Positions 9,090 through 17,890 of a stretch of 64,000 bases of DNA are shown one piece after another. A program made the translations under genes and the position numbers. Position 1 is the stretch's first letter, and each line of letters starts with the position of its first letter. The stretch is taken from positions 8,494,001-8,558,000 of the forward strand of contig NZ_CP109181.1 of the NCBI RefSeq assembly GCF_036248275.1. Direction: 5' to 3'. A model generated the notes under the pieces. The model worked only from the letters and a program-made list of their open reading frames with translations, made no database searches and was not told where the DNA came from. Origin of the DNA: Streptomyces sp. NBC_01716 (GTDB lineage: Bacteria > Actinomycetota > Actinomycetes > Streptomycetales > Streptomycetaceae).

Positions 9090-9934
9090 GTGCGGGACGC
9101 TCCTGCGTACGTGTAGGTTTCCGGGCGCCGGTCGCGCAGGTGGCCCATCGAACGGCGGGCGGTCTCCAGGGCCTGGGCGACATCGAGTTCGGCGACCGCC
9201 AGGCCGGCTTCGACACCGGTGTCCGCGAGGATCTCACCGCCGGGGTCGACGACCTTGGCGCTGCCGACGAATCGTAGCGATCCGAAGGTACCGGCCTGGT
9301 TGGAGGAGATCCACACGATCTGATTCTCCAGGGCGCGGGCCCGGTCGAACAGGTCGAAGCGGCGCTTCCAGCGGTCGTCCGCGAGGTCGGTGGCGGCGTT
9401 GGTCCGTGAGCCGGGCCAGGCCGAGACCACCACGCCGATCTCGGCGCCGTCGAGGGCCAGTGCGCGGGCCGACTCGGGGAACGCCTTGTCGTAGCAGATC
9501 ATCATGCCGATCCGGCCGACCGGGGTGTCGAAGGCGTCAAAACGGTCGCCGGAAGCGTAGCTGGCGTCCTCGCTCAGCGGCTGGTGGACCTTGCGGTGGT
9601 TGCCGAGCACGCCGTCGCCGTTGACGCAGACCACGCTGTTGTAGCGGGCGTCGCCGGCGTCCTCGCAGTAGCCCGCCACGACCGTCATGTCACCGGCCAG
9701 GCAGGCCAGTCGGCGGATCTCCGGCCCGTCGAGGGCGAGCGCGGGCGGGCCCTCGTCCACCTCGCCGTCGTCATCAAGACTCAGCAGATAGCCGCCGAGG
9801 CAGGCCTCCGGCAGGGCGAGGAACCGGACGCCCTCGGCCCGAGCCTCCTTGATCAACCGCTCGACCATCGCGAAGTCCTCTTCGAGGTCGCGGCCGAACT
9901 CGGCGGCGACGGCCGCCATTCGCAGGGTGGTCAT
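9086..9934 (-). CDS. nitC: Nit6803-type nitrilase of Nit1C cluster
   Basis: 282 residues with the full catalytic triad: Glu43 (LALPEACLGGYL), Lys in GNHRKVHQP and Cys147 in GRIGMMICYDKAF. Nitrilases of this group hydrolyse nitriles to carboxylic acid and ammonia; the natural substrate of Nit1C nitrilases is not established. The ATG at 9934 overlaps the stop of the GNAT-AIRS gene (ATGA). The position beside radical SAM and GNAT-AIRS genes is the diagnostic Nit1C order. A tandem dead copy follows. Confidence 0.9.
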   Translation of the reverse strand: MTTLRMAAVAAEFGRDLEEDFAMVERLIKEARAEGVRFLALPEACLGGYLLSLDDDGEVDEGPPALALDGPEIRRLACLAGDMTVVAGYCEDAGDARYNSVVCVNGDGVLGNHRKVHQPLSEDASYASGDRFDAFDTPVGRIGMMICYDKAFPESARALALDGAEIGVVVSAWPGSRTNAATDLADDRWKRRFDLFDRARALENQIVWISSNQAGTFGSLRFVGSAKVVDPGGEILADTGVEAGLAVAELDVAQALETARRSMGHLRDRRPETYTYAGASRT

Positions 9935-11394
9935 GCGCTCCCCATCCCGGTTACCGATGAGGTGACCGCTTCGGTGATCTCTCCGTCGGGCCAGCGCAGC
10001 CCGACGCCTTGTCCTTCTGTCAGCTCGCCGCACACGGCGCCCGTCGCGGGCCCGGCGGGCAGCGGCGGGGCACCCGGCGCGTCGGTGGTGAGCATGGCGA
10101 AGCCGGGGAAACAGGTGAACCAGTCGCCCGTCGTCGCGGCCGGCGGCCGGGGCACGGCGGCCACGTCGAGGACGGCCCCGCAGCCGCTCGCCTCGGCGAG
10201 CATGCCGAGGGTACCGGCGATCCCCGCCATCGAGACGTCCTTGGCGGCGGCAGGCCGGGCGGCGGCCACCGCGCCGGTCATGGCGCGCAGTTCGTCCGTA
10301 CGACGACGGGTGGACGAATCCCACTGCCGGCCCCGGTAGCCGGGGCGCCAGCTCCCGCCGAGGTCGGCTGTCAGGCGTACGGCGTGTCCTGGGCGCCCGC
10401 CGCCGCCCGGGACGGGACGGTCGGTGCGGCCGAGGGCTGTCACCGACAGGGCGGCGGGGACGCCCAGTTGGGTGTGCCCGCCGAGGACCGGCACGCCGTA
10501 CGCCTGCCCCGCCCGGCCCAGTCCCGCGAGGATCCGCGCGGCGTGTGCGGCGTTCTTCGCGGCCACCGCGTCGAGCAGCCCGAGCGGTGAAGCACCCATC
10601 GCCGCGAGGTCGTTGACGTTCACGAGGACGGAACACCAGCCCGCCCACCCGGGATCCCGCTCGACCATGGACGGCACGATCGCGTCGCAGGCGGCGATCA
10701 CGTCGGTGCCGGGGATCGGGGCGCCGTCGTCCCCGATGAAACCCGCGCCGCCGAGGGCGGCCGGGTCCCTCGCTGTTCGCCGCAGCTCCGTGAGCAGTGG
10801 TCCGAGCGCGGCTTTGGCAGATGTTGCCCGGGCCGCCGTCCGCCCGATCGGCCACCGCATCAGCACATGCGGCGCGTTTGCGACCGTCGCCTCGCGCACC
10901 GAGCGCCAGCCGAGCCGCTTGAAGAGGACTTCGTTGCGGGCCTGGACGGTCGCGTCGAAGCGCAGCGCACCCTCGGCCTCCGCCCTCGCGCAGGCCGCCC
11001 GGACGAGCGCGGCGCCGATGCCCTGCGGGCCGCGGGCGCCGGGGGCGACGACGAGTCGGCCGCCGGCCCACCAGCCGATGTCGGGGCCGTCGGCGACCGG
11101 ACCGAGCCGTACTCCGCCGACGATGGTGCCCGCGTGATCCCTGGCGACCAGCACGAGTGTACGGGCGTCGCCGTCCCGGTCGTCGAGATCGTGGCCGGTG
11201 AAGAGGCCCTGCTCGTGGACGAAGGCGTCCCGCCGCAGGCGGTGGTAGGCGACCAACTCCGCTTTGTCAGCGGCCTGTTCGATGTGGAACCGGGGTCTGC
11301 GGGCGAGTGTGCTGCGGTCGCCGAGCAGCGCCAGGATGTCGACCGGCCCGTCCGCCGTGGGCGGTGCCGTGGATCCGTCGAGGTACACGGGCAT
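9931..11394 (-). CDS. GNAT acetyltransferase - AIR synthase-like fusion (MSMEG_0567 type, NitE-NitF)
   Basis: About 487 residues in two parts. Residues 1-165 are a GNAT N-acyltransferase with the acyl-CoA motif GARGPQGIGAALVRAACARA and FKRLGWRSV. From about residue 175 an AIR synthase/PurM-like domain follows, with IPGTDVIAACDAIVPSMV, VNVNDLAAMGASPLGLLD and GHTQLG. In cyanobacteria these are two genes (Sll0786, Sll0787); in actinobacteria the fusion is known. PurM-like domains bind ATP and activate carbonyls for cyclisation or thiolation. The start may be ATG 11394 or GTG 11397, both overlapping the radical SAM stop. The fused protein probably makes a small nitrogenous metabolite with the radical SAM enzyme. 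Confidence 0.88.
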   Translation of the reverse strand: MPVYLDGSTAPPTADGPVDILALLGDRSTLARRPRFHIEQAADKAELVAYHRLRRDAFVHEQGLFTGHDLDDRDGDARTLVLVARDHAGTIVGGVRLGPVADGPDIGWWAGGRLVVAPGARGPQGIGAALVRAACARAEAEGALRFDATVQARNEVLFKRLGWRSVREATVANAPHVLMRWPIGRTAARATSAKAALGPLLTELRRTARDPAALGGAGFIGDDGAPIPGTDVIAACDAIVPSMVERDPGWAGWCSVLVNVNDLAAMGASPLGLLDAVAAKNAAHAARILAGLGRAGQAYGVPVLGGHTQLGVPAALSVTALGRTDRPVPGGGGRPGHAVRLTADLGGSWRPGYRGRQWDSSTRRRTDELRAMTGAVAAARPAAAKDVSMAGIAGTLGMLAEASGCGAVLDVAAVPRPPAATTGDWFTCFPGFAMLTTDAPGAPPLPAGPATGAVCGELTEGQGVGLRWPDGEITEAVTSSVTGMGSA

Positions 11395-12491
11395 CACCCG
11401 CCCGCCGTCCTCAGTACGCTGCACGCGCCGCAGGCCGCGCAGCCGGCCTGCTGGTCGGCACCGTTCATGCCCGCCGCGCGCAGCTTCACGGCGACGCCCT
11501 CGGTGACGTATCGCAGCAATTCCGCACTCGGGGCCGCGATCCCGTCGCGGGCGGCGAGCGTGCCGCCCATCGGCCGGAAGGGCACGACGAAGGGGTATAC
11601 CCCGCGGTCGATCAACTCCGCGGCTCCCGCGATGAGTTCGTCGGGATTCTCACCGAGGCCGACGAGCAGGTAGGTGGAGACCCGGTTGGGTCCGAAGACC
11701 CGTACCGCCTCGTCCCACGCGGCCTCGTACTCGGCCATCGGGACGGTGGACTTGCCGGGCATCCACCGCCGGCGCACCTTGTCGTCGAGGGATTCGACAT
11801 GAATGCCGATGGCGGTGGCTCCGGCTTCGTGGAGTTCGCGGATCCAGGCCAGGTCGCCGGGCGGTTCGCACTGCACCTGGATGGGCAGGCCGGGCACGGT
11901 GGCGAGGACGGCGCGCACGGAGCGTACGAGATTGCGGGCGCCCCGGTCCGGGCCGGTCGTCGTGCCGGTGGTCATGACCATCTGCCGGACACCGTCCAAC
12001 CGCACGGCCGCCTCCGCGACTTCGGCAAGCTGCGCCGGGGTCTTGGCCGCGACCGTGGCGCCGGTGCGCAGGGACTCCTCGATTGTGCAGAAGCGGCAGC
12101 GGTCGGACTCGGCGTAGCGGATGCAGGTCTGTACGACGGTGGTGGCGACGACGTCGGCGCCGTGCAGGCGGGCGATGTGCTCGTAGGGGATGCCGTCGGC
12201 GGTGGTCAGGTCGTAGAACTTCGGGCGGCGTACGGTGGTCAGGGTCAGGCCGGTGTCCTGGGGTGTCCCGGTGTCCTCGCCGAGCCAGACCTTTCCGTCG
12301 CGCACGGAGTAGGGGCTGTCGGGGTTGGTGGGCAGCGCGGCGTTGGCACCGTCGACGAGGACGTGCCCGTCGTCGCTGGGTCCCGCGCCGTCCGGCCGCC
12401 GCACAGGAGCCGCCAACCGGACTCCGTGGAGGGCGAGTTCGGCCCGGGTCATGATCCGCACGTCCACCGCTGTGTTGGTGCCAACGCTCAC
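11394..12491 (-). CDS. nitD: MSMEG_0568-family radical SAM protein of Nit1C cluster
   Basis: 365 residues. The Fe-S cluster motif is CIRYAESDRCRFC (about residues 122-134), a C-x8-C-x2-C spacing rather than the classical C-x3-C-x2-C. Downstream are TIM-barrel elements such as MTTGTTTGPDRGARN and IQVQCEPPGDL, and a C-terminal Cys-rich tail (AGCAACGACSVL) that may bind a further cluster. It would cleave SAM to start radical chemistry on an unknown substrate. It sits between the MSMEG_0572-like gene and the GNAT-AIRS fusion, as in other Nit1C clusters. Confidence 0.9.
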   Translation of the reverse strand: MSVGTNTAVDVRIMTRAELALHGVRLAAPVRRPDGAGPSDDGHVLVDGANAALPTNPDSPYSVRDGKVWLGEDTGTPQDTGLTLTTVRRPKFYDLTTADGIPYEHIARLHGADVVATTVVQTCIRYAESDRCRFCTIEESLRTGATVAAKTPAQLAEVAEAAVRLDGVRQMVMTTGTTTGPDRGARNLVRSVRAVLATVPGLPIQVQCEPPGDLAWIRELHEAGATAIGIHVESLDDKVRRRWMPGKSTVPMAEYEAAWDEAVRVFGPNRVSTYLLVGLGENPDELIAGAAELIDRGVYPFVVPFRPMGGTLAARDGIAAPSAELLRYVTEGVAVKLRAAGMNGADQQAGCAACGACSVLRTAGG

Positions 12492-12501
12492 GGCATGCCC
12501 C

Positions 12502-13023
12502 TCAGAGCTGGTAGGTGGAGTTGATGATGGCGCCCTTGCGCGCGTAGTGGATCAGCGCGTCCTGGACGTCCAGGGGATGGGTCGGGATGACGCCCTCGAT
12601 GAGGTCCTCCTCGCGGGCGCCGTGCAGGGACAGGCCGAAGCGGCAGCAGAAGGCCTTGCCGCCCTCGGCGATGAACGTCTTGAGCTGGTTGTTGATGTTG
12701 TGCTCGCCGGGGAAGGCGGAGTTGCCGACGGTCGGGAACCCGCGCGTGGCAAGGCAGTTCAGCGAACCCGGGCCGTAGAAGTAGATGGCGGTCTCGAAGC
12801 CTTTGCGCAGGGCACGGGTGGCCTGGAGCACAGCGACGAAGGAGACCGACGACTCGTGGGCGATGCCGTGCACGAGAGTGAAGTAGGTCTCTCCGTCCTC
12901 GGCCTTGTAGTCCGGGAAGACCTTGGTGTCGCCGTAGATGCTCGTGCCCTCGGGGAGGGAGGGGTGGGCGATCTCGTTGAGGGACTTCCGCTCGATCTCG
13001 GTGAGTTCGACGATTTCCGACAT
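12502..13023 (-). CDS. MSMEG_0572/Sll0783-family nitrogen starvation response protein (NitB-like)
   Basis: 173 residues starting MSEIVELTEIERKSLNEIAH, with conserved stretches FPDYKAEDGETYFTLVHGIA, IYFYGPGSLNCLATRGFPT and AFCCRFGLSLHGARE containing paired Cys. This is the conserved small protein that marks Nit1C clusters. In cyanobacteria (Sll0783) it is strongly induced by nitrogen starvation. The fold resembles DsrE-like proteins by its Cys-containing alpha/beta pattern, but that is inference. The ATG at 13023 has AAGGAGACAG upstream. Confidence 0.9.
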   Translation of the reverse strand: MSEIVELTEIERKSLNEIAHPSLPEGTSIYGDTKVFPDYKAEDGETYFTLVHGIAHESSVSFVAVLQATRALRKGFETAIYFYGPGSLNCLATRGFPTVGNSAFPGEHNINNQLKTFIAEGGKAFCCRFGLSLHGAREEDLIEGVIPTHPLDVQDALIHYARKGAIINSTYQL

Positions 13024-13067
13024 GGCTGTCTCCTTGTACGAGTGGACGGTGAGGTGGGTGGAGGTGG

Positions 13068-13883
13068 TCAGTCGTAGAGCGCGGCGAAGGTGTCTTTGAA
13101 GACCAGTTCGCCGAGTTCGCCGCCGCCGGTGGCTTCGGCGAGCCGGGCGTACTCGCCCGTGAAGTCGCCCCACGGCTGGTCGCTGGCGAAGAGCACCCGG
13201 TCGTGGCCGATGCCCCGGCGCTCGATCTCCTGGGCCAGCCAGCGGGGAGTGAAGCCGATGGCCCAGGAGAGATCGGTGTAGACGCGCTTGCCGGCGCTGA
13301 TCCAGTCGAAGAACCGCGAGCCGGCAAGCTTGATGTGGCCGCTCATCCCGCCGCCGAAGTGCACGAGATGGACGGGGACCTGGCCGGCGTACCAGTCCAC
13401 CAAATGGCCGACCTCGTCGATGTCGGAAGCGGCACCGGGCGAGGTGTGGACGTGGACGACGAGATTGCCGCGCTCGGCCTCCTGGAAGATGCGGTCCAGC
13501 ATCGGGCGGCAGGCCGGGTCGGTGGGGCGCCCGCCGAGCAGGAAGCTGAGTTTCAGCGCTTTCACGCCCCGTTCGCCGGCCAGAGCCAGCGCCTGTGCGG
13601 TGAGGTGTTCGTCCTCGGGGCGCGGGGAGACCCACAGTCCTGCCCGGATCCGGTCGTCGCTCTGGGCGGCCTCGACCGCCAACTCGTTGAAGGAGAAGGC
13701 GATGCCGGGGTCGGGTACGCCGTAGTTGGGGATGACCAGGGCGCGTTCGGTGCCCTCCGCGTCCAGGTCGGCGATCAGTTGCCTGACGGTGGCGCGGGCG
13801 GTGGTGTCGGGGTTCACGGGCGGACCGCCGTAGAAGGGATGGGCGGGCAGGACGCCGATGTGGCGGTGTGCGTCGTAGACCAT
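13068..13883 (-). CDS. Amidohydrolase-2 family metal-dependent hydrolase inside the Nit1C operon
   Basis: 271 residues of a TIM-barrel amidohydrolase. The first metal motif HxH is seen as DAHRHIG (residues 4-10), later LVVHVHTS and VHLVHFGGGMSG, and the C-terminal Asp in VLFASDQPWGDF. These carry the metal ligands of the ACMSD/amidohydrolase-2 group (decarboxylases, lactonases, hydrolases). It has its own RBS and sits 23 bases after the flavoenzyme gene and 44 bases before the MSMEG_0572-like gene. It is not part of the standard Nit1C set as I know it, so it may extend or recycle the pathway. Confidence 0.87.
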   Translation of the reverse strand: MVYDAHRHIGVLPAHPFYGGPPVNPDTTARATVRQLIADLDAEGTERALVIPNYGVPDPGIAFSFNELAVEAAQSDDRIRAGLWVSPRPEDEHLTAQALALAGERGVKALKLSFLLGGRPTDPACRPMLDRIFQEAERGNLVVHVHTSPGAASDIDEVGHLVDWYAGQVPVHLVHFGGGMSGHIKLAGSRFFDWISAGKRVYTDLSWAIGFTPRWLAQEIERRGIGHDRVLFASDQPWGDFTGEYARLAEATGGGELGELVFKDTFAALYD

Positions 13884-13906
13884 GGTGATGGGTCCTTAAA
13901 GCCTGC

Positions 13907-15220
13907 TCAGCCGATCGGGAGCGCGGAGGCGAGTTCGCCGGGGGCGCCCGTGAGGGTGCCGCAGACGTCGGCCGTTCGGCGTGAGGCGTCGATGTGGTTC
14001 GCGAGGAACTCGGCGTCCCTGCCCACCGCCTCGAAGCGACCGGAGCCCCACGAGTACTGCCAGGGCAGGCCCAGGAAGTACAGGCCGGGCGTGCTGGTGG
14101 CACCGCGCCAGTGCATGGGGTAGCCGCGGCCGTCGAAGACGGGTATCTCGACCCACCGGTGGTCGCGGGTGAAGCCGGTCGACCAGATGACGGAGGTGAT
14201 GCCGGAGGCCTTGAGGTCCAGTGCGGCCGGCTGCTCGGAGGGCTCCCACACCGGTATGTACCGGGGCTCGACGGGGGCGTTGACCCTCCGCGCGGTGATG
14301 TGGGCGTCGATGCTGTCCTTGATGCCCTCGGCCACCGCGTCCGCCCGGTCGAGGTTGACCTTCAGGTCGTCGGCGAAGTCCAGCCGCACACCGTCGATGC
14401 CGGTCAGCCGTCCGTACAGACGCATCCCGTCCCGGGCGAAGGCACGCAGGTCGATGTCACGGCCTCCGTCCCGCCCGGTCACGTAGTGGTTGACCCTCAT
14501 CCGGACGGCACCGGCGTCGTCGAACTCGTCGATACCACGGGCGTAGTAGCCCATCTCGTCCAGCCAGGCGACGCAGTCCCGGCCACGGTAGAAGCGGGCC
14601 ACCCGGGGCGCGCTGCCGACGGCCAGATGGACCTGCCGGCCGGCCAGGTGCAGGTCCTCGGCGATCTGACAGCCGGACTGTCCCGTGCCGACCACCAGGA
14701 CCGCCCCGTCGGGGAGCTGTTCCGGGTTCCGGTACCGGGAGGAGTGGATCTGCTCGACACCGGCGGGCAGCCGCTCGGCCATCCGGGGGACGGACGGGGT
14801 GTGGTACGGCCCGGTGGCCACGACCACCTGGTCGGCTGTGAACTTCCCTTCGGTGGTGGCGAGTTCGAAGACGCCATCGGCGCCCCGGCGCAGTCCGGTG
14901 ACGGCGAGGCCTTCCACCAGCGGGGGCCGGGAGAAGGCGACGTACTCCTCCAGGTACCGGATGATCTCGTCGCGGACCATGAAGCCGTCGGGGTCGTCCC
15001 CCTGGTAGGGGTAACCGGGCAGTTTGCACTGCCAGTTGGGGGTCACCAGGCAGAACGAGTCCCAGCGGCGCTCGCGCCACTCGTGGCCGGCCCTGTCGCG
15101 CTCGACGACGATGTGCTCGATGCCGCGCTCGCGCAGGCAGTAGCTGACCGACAGGCCGGCCTGACCGCCGCCGACGACCGCCACCGGGTAGTGGGCCCCG
15201 ACCGGCCGCCGGGCACTCAC
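13907..15220 (-). CDS. MSMEG_0569-family flavin-dependent oxidoreductase (NitH-like)
   Basis: 437 residues. The FAD Rossmann motif is VAVVGGGQAGLSVSYCL near the N-terminus and a second dinucleotide motif is VLVVGTGQSGCQIAEDL (about residue 170), the layout of class B flavoprotein monooxygenases. FYRGRDCVAWLDEMGYYARG is typical of this subfamily. The GTG start at 15220 overlaps the upstream stop (GTGA); a longer in-frame extension is not needed. It presumably oxygenates the Nit1C intermediate with NADPH. Confidence 0.9.
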   Translation of the reverse strand: MSARRPVGAHYPVAVVGGGQAGLSVSYCLRERGIEHIVVERDRAGHEWRERRWDSFCLVTPNWQCKLPGYPYQGDDPDGFMVRDEIIRYLEEYVAFSRPPLVEGLAVTGLRRGADGVFELATTEGKFTADQVVVATGPYHTPSVPRMAERLPAGVEQIHSSRYRNPEQLPDGAVLVVGTGQSGCQIAEDLHLAGRQVHLAVGSAPRVARFYRGRDCVAWLDEMGYYARGIDEFDDAGAVRMRVNHYVTGRDGGRDIDLRAFARDGMRLYGRLTGIDGVRLDFADDLKVNLDRADAVAEGIKDSIDAHITARRVNAPVEPRYIPVWEPSEQPAALDLKASGITSVIWSTGFTRDHRWVEIPVFDGRGYPMHWRGATSTPGLYFLGLPWQYSWGSGRFEAVGRDAEFLANHIDASRRTADVCGTLTGAPGELASALPIG

Positions 15221-15522
15221 CGTGTGCTCCCGTCGGCGTTGTGCAGGGCTTCGACGGTCACCTTGGCCCCGCCGAGGGAGGCGTACGCGGCCGCGGTCTC
15301 CTCGATGAGCGCCAGTTGTCCGGACGCCCTCGTGCACGCGAACCCGTACTTCTCGCGCACCCTGTCGCTTGCGATACGCAGCGCCGTCCGGCTCCGCTCC
15401 ACGAAGTCGTCGAGTTCGTACACGCCACCAGTGGCAAGGTAGTCCTCGATTACTGTGGAGGGTGAGTAGCAGCGCTGGGTCTCTCCGCCGGGCCAGCGCA
15501 CATGGAAATACAGCTCAGGCAT
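15217..15522 (-). CDS. MSMEG_0570-family nitrogen starvation response protein
   Basis: 101 residues starting MPELYFHVRWPGGETQRCYS, followed by STVIEDYLATGGVYELDDFV. This small family, of unknown mechanism, is a standard Nit1C member. The ATG at 15522 is preferred because GGAGG lies 6 bases upstream; an ATG 12 bases earlier overlaps that RBS. It is the first gene of the leftward operon, so the Nit1C promoter should lie between here and 15791. Confidence 0.87.
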   Translation of the reverse strand: MPELYFHVRWPGGETQRCYSPSTVIEDYLATGGVYELDDFVERSRTALRIASDRVREKYGFACTRASGQLALIEETAAAYASLGGAKVTVEALHNADGSTR

Positions 15523-15791
15523 GAAGTCCTCCATGCGGGGCGCCGAGGTCTTGACACCTCGCCGCTGCTTGTGAAGACCATTTCAGCCAGCGGGAATTAC
15601 CGAACGAGGTCATCCGGAATAAAGCGGAGTTACGGAGTCCTCACGGGAGTGGTGCCCGGCCTGGAGGCCACCGGGGCGACCGCCTCGGTCACCCTGAACT
15701 CGTTCTCGTCCGGACCGTATCGAGATCGCCGGCCTGTTCAGCCGGTTCGCTCGCTTCCACGGCTGCGGCGGTCTGCTGCGGAACCGGTGGA
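15523..15791. promoter_or_regulatory. Nit1C operon upstream region
   Basis: About 270 bases between the stop of the ABC binding-protein gene (15792) and the first Nit1C gene. The leftward Nit1C promoter must lie here, because all nine downstream genes overlap or are closely spaced. I see no confident regulator site. Confidence 0.45.
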
Positions 15792-16946
15792 TCACTTCAT
15801 CGAGATCGAGGTGTCCTGGTATTCGTTGGTGACGAGGGCATCGGCGGCGAGACCGCTCCGGACCGTGATGTGCTGCTTCTTGGCAACCGGCGCCATGTCG
15901 CTGATGAGCTGGGTGACGCGGTCGGCGTCGAAGCTGCCCACCACACCGTCGGTGCCGGCGGCCAGGATGCCGTTGTCCTTCATGAAGGTGACCGAGTAGG
16001 CGTTCTGAGCGGGTGTCAGTGTCGTCGGGCTCTTGGCGTCGGTCGCGTACTTCTCCATGGTCGCGTTCATCGGATCCGGATTCGTCGTGTAGCTGACAAC
16101 GGCCTTCTGGATCATGGGCACGAGCGCCTTCAGACAGGAGTCGTACTTCGTCCTGTTCGCCGGTGTGACGGACAGGGAGTTCTCGTAGGTGGTGTAACCG
16201 CCGTCGGCGAGCGGGAGACTGCTGAGTGTCTTGCCCCACTGCTTGAGGTGCTCGAACCGGTACGTCGTGGCATCGGCGTAATCGATGATCATGTCCTTGC
16301 CGCCCGCGGTGATGAAGCGTCCCGGCGAGCCGTCGTAGCTGTAGTCGAGCTGGCCGGACTTGAGGCTGCCGTTCGCGACCAGGAGGTTGCTGGAGGCGTC
16401 CTCGCCGGCCTTGAGCACGGTGGCGCCGGTTTTGGCCACGTCGGCGATGGACTTCACGTCGGGGTACGTCGCGGGGTCGTAGATGATTGCCTTGGGGCTC
16501 TTCTGCAGGGTGGCGACGACCGCGATCACGGGCTGCTCGGCCGAGACCTCGATGGCATCGTCCGTACTGACCTCGCCGAGCAGGATCGAGGAGTCCTGGT
16601 ACATACGCGCCATGACGGACTGGTTGCCGAGGAAGGGGCCGCCGGCCAGTACCGAGACGGTCACACCGCCGACCTCGCCGCTGTAGGTGCCCTGACTGGT
16701 GTCGACCGTCCCGTTCGGTCCGACGAGCTGATAGAGCGGGCCCTTGGACGGCTGCGGGTACCAGCTCGACTGGATCTTCACGGTGCTCGGGCAGATGCCG
16801 GCCAGCGGTCCGCTGCCGGTGGCCGCGGTGCTCGCGGGAGCGCTCGTGTCGCTTTCGCAGGCGGCGAGCAGCATGATTCCCGCCGAGGCGACCGCGAGAG
16901 GCGTGGATCGCCGGAGTCTGCGGGCGGTGCGGGCAGTGGTGTGCAT
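15792..16946 (-). CDS. NitT/TauT-type ABC transporter substrate-binding lipoprotein
   Basis: 384 residues. The signal peptide ends in a lipobox LLAAC with Cys30. The body has the NMT1/SsuA-like pattern of aromatic/sulfonate/nitrate binding proteins (VKIQSSWYPQ, LAGGPFLGNQ, TVLKAGEDASSN). The start MHTTARTARR at 16946 has GGAGAG upstream. It is last in a three-gene transporter operon (ATPase, permease, binding protein). The ligand is probably the substrate of the neighbouring Rieske enzyme. Confidence 0.88.
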   Translation of the reverse strand: MHTTARTARRLRRSTPLAVASAGIMLLAACESDTSAPASTAATGSGPLAGICPSTVKIQSSWYPQPSKGPLYQLVGPNGTVDTSQGTYSGEVGGVTVSVLAGGPFLGNQSVMARMYQDSSILLGEVSTDDAIEVSAEQPVIAVVATLQKSPKAIIYDPATYPDVKSIADVAKTGATVLKAGEDASSNLLVANGSLKSGQLDYSYDGSPGRFITAGGKDMIIDYADATTYRFEHLKQWGKTLSSLPLADGGYTTYENSLSVTPANRTKYDSCLKALVPMIQKAVVSYTTNPDPMNATMEKYATDAKSPTTLTPAQNAYSVTFMKDNGILAAGTDGVVGSFDADRVTQLISDMAPVAKKQHITVRSGLAADALVTNEYQDTSISMK

Positions 16947-16984
16947 GTTCTCTCCAGTGTGGCGAGGGGGAGCGGTGTGGTCGG

Positions 16985-17890
16985 TCAGTCGTCCGAGCGC
17001 GTCGCGGTCGACGTCTCCCACCGGCCGATGGTGAGCCTGCGGACGAGTCCGACCGCCCAGAACACCGCGAGACCGAAGGTGCAGGTGACGATCAGCGCCG
17101 CGTAAAGCCGTTCGGACTGCAGGTTGGCCGAATAGTTCTGCAGGAGGCCGCCGATACCGGGCTGCCCCTGCCGGATGAAGAAGTCGGTGACGATGGAGGC
17201 GATCACCGACAGTCCCGCCGAGATCCGCAGCCCGGTGAAGATCGCCGGCCGGGCGCCGGGGAGCCGCAGGCGGACGAGCCGGACCAGACGCGACCGGTTG
17301 TGCAGTCGCACCAGGTCGTGCAGGGCGGCGTCACCGGACTGTAGTCCGAACAGCGCGTTGGTGGTGATGGGGAAGAGCGAGACCAGCGTCGCCACGATGA
17401 TCCGGCTCTGCTCGTTGAATCCGAACCAGAAGCCGATCAGCGGCACGAGTGCCAGGAACGGGATGGTCTGGAGCGCGACGGCGAACGGGTAGAACGACCG
17501 CTCGATCCAGCGGGCCTCGCTCATCGCGATGGCGAAGACCAGGCCGATGACGGTGGAGAGCGCGAAGGCGACCAGCGCGACGGTGCCGCTCGACAGGAGC
17601 CCCTGGAGGATTTCCCTGAGGTTGATCCAGTCGAGGAAGCCGACCTTCACGACCTCGTGCGGTGGGGGAAGGATGAAGCGCTGTGACCGGCTGAGGCCGA
17701 AGTACGCCAGCAGGTACCAGATTCCGATGGCGGCCGCGCCCACCAGGGCGGGTGGCCCGGTGACGGCGAGGACGTTGCCGGCGCGGGTCCGGCGTCGCTT
17801 GGTGGAGGGAAGGATGACCTGGGGTTTCTTCAGGATGCCGGCGGCGGACTCGGCGGGGGGTGTCGCCGGGACGCGGGAGGTGGCGGTCAT
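16985..17890 (-). CDS. ABC transporter permease (SsuC/TauC type)
   Basis: 301 residues with about six membrane segments (e.g. ALVGAAAIGIWYLLAYFGLS and VALVAFALSTVIGLVFAIAM). The EAA-like loop is DLVRLHNRSRLVRLVRLRLP. The start ATG at 17890 overlaps the ATPase stop (ATGA). It is a BPD-type inner-membrane component for the NMT1-like binding protein encoded next. Confidence 0.9.
   Translation of the reverse strand: MTATSRVPATPPAESAAGILKKPQVILPSTKRRRTRAGNVLAVTGPPALVGAAAIGIWYLLAYFGLSRSQRFILPPPHEVVKVGFLDWINLREILQGLLSSGTVALVAFALSTVIGLVFAIAMSEARWIERSFYPFAVALQTIPFLALVPLIGFWFGFNEQSRIIVATLVSLFPITTNALFGLQSGDAALHDLVRLHNRSRLVRLVRLRLPGARPAIFTGLRISAGLSVIASIVTDFFIRQGQPGIGGLLQNYSANLQSERLYAALIVTCTFGLAVFWAVGLVRRLTIGRWETSTATRSDD

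Noticed and set aside
13994..15442. Plus-strand open frame of 482 residues opposite the flavin oxidoreductase
   Set aside because: Shadow of the MSMEG_0569-type gene, which has both dinucleotide motifs on the minus strand.
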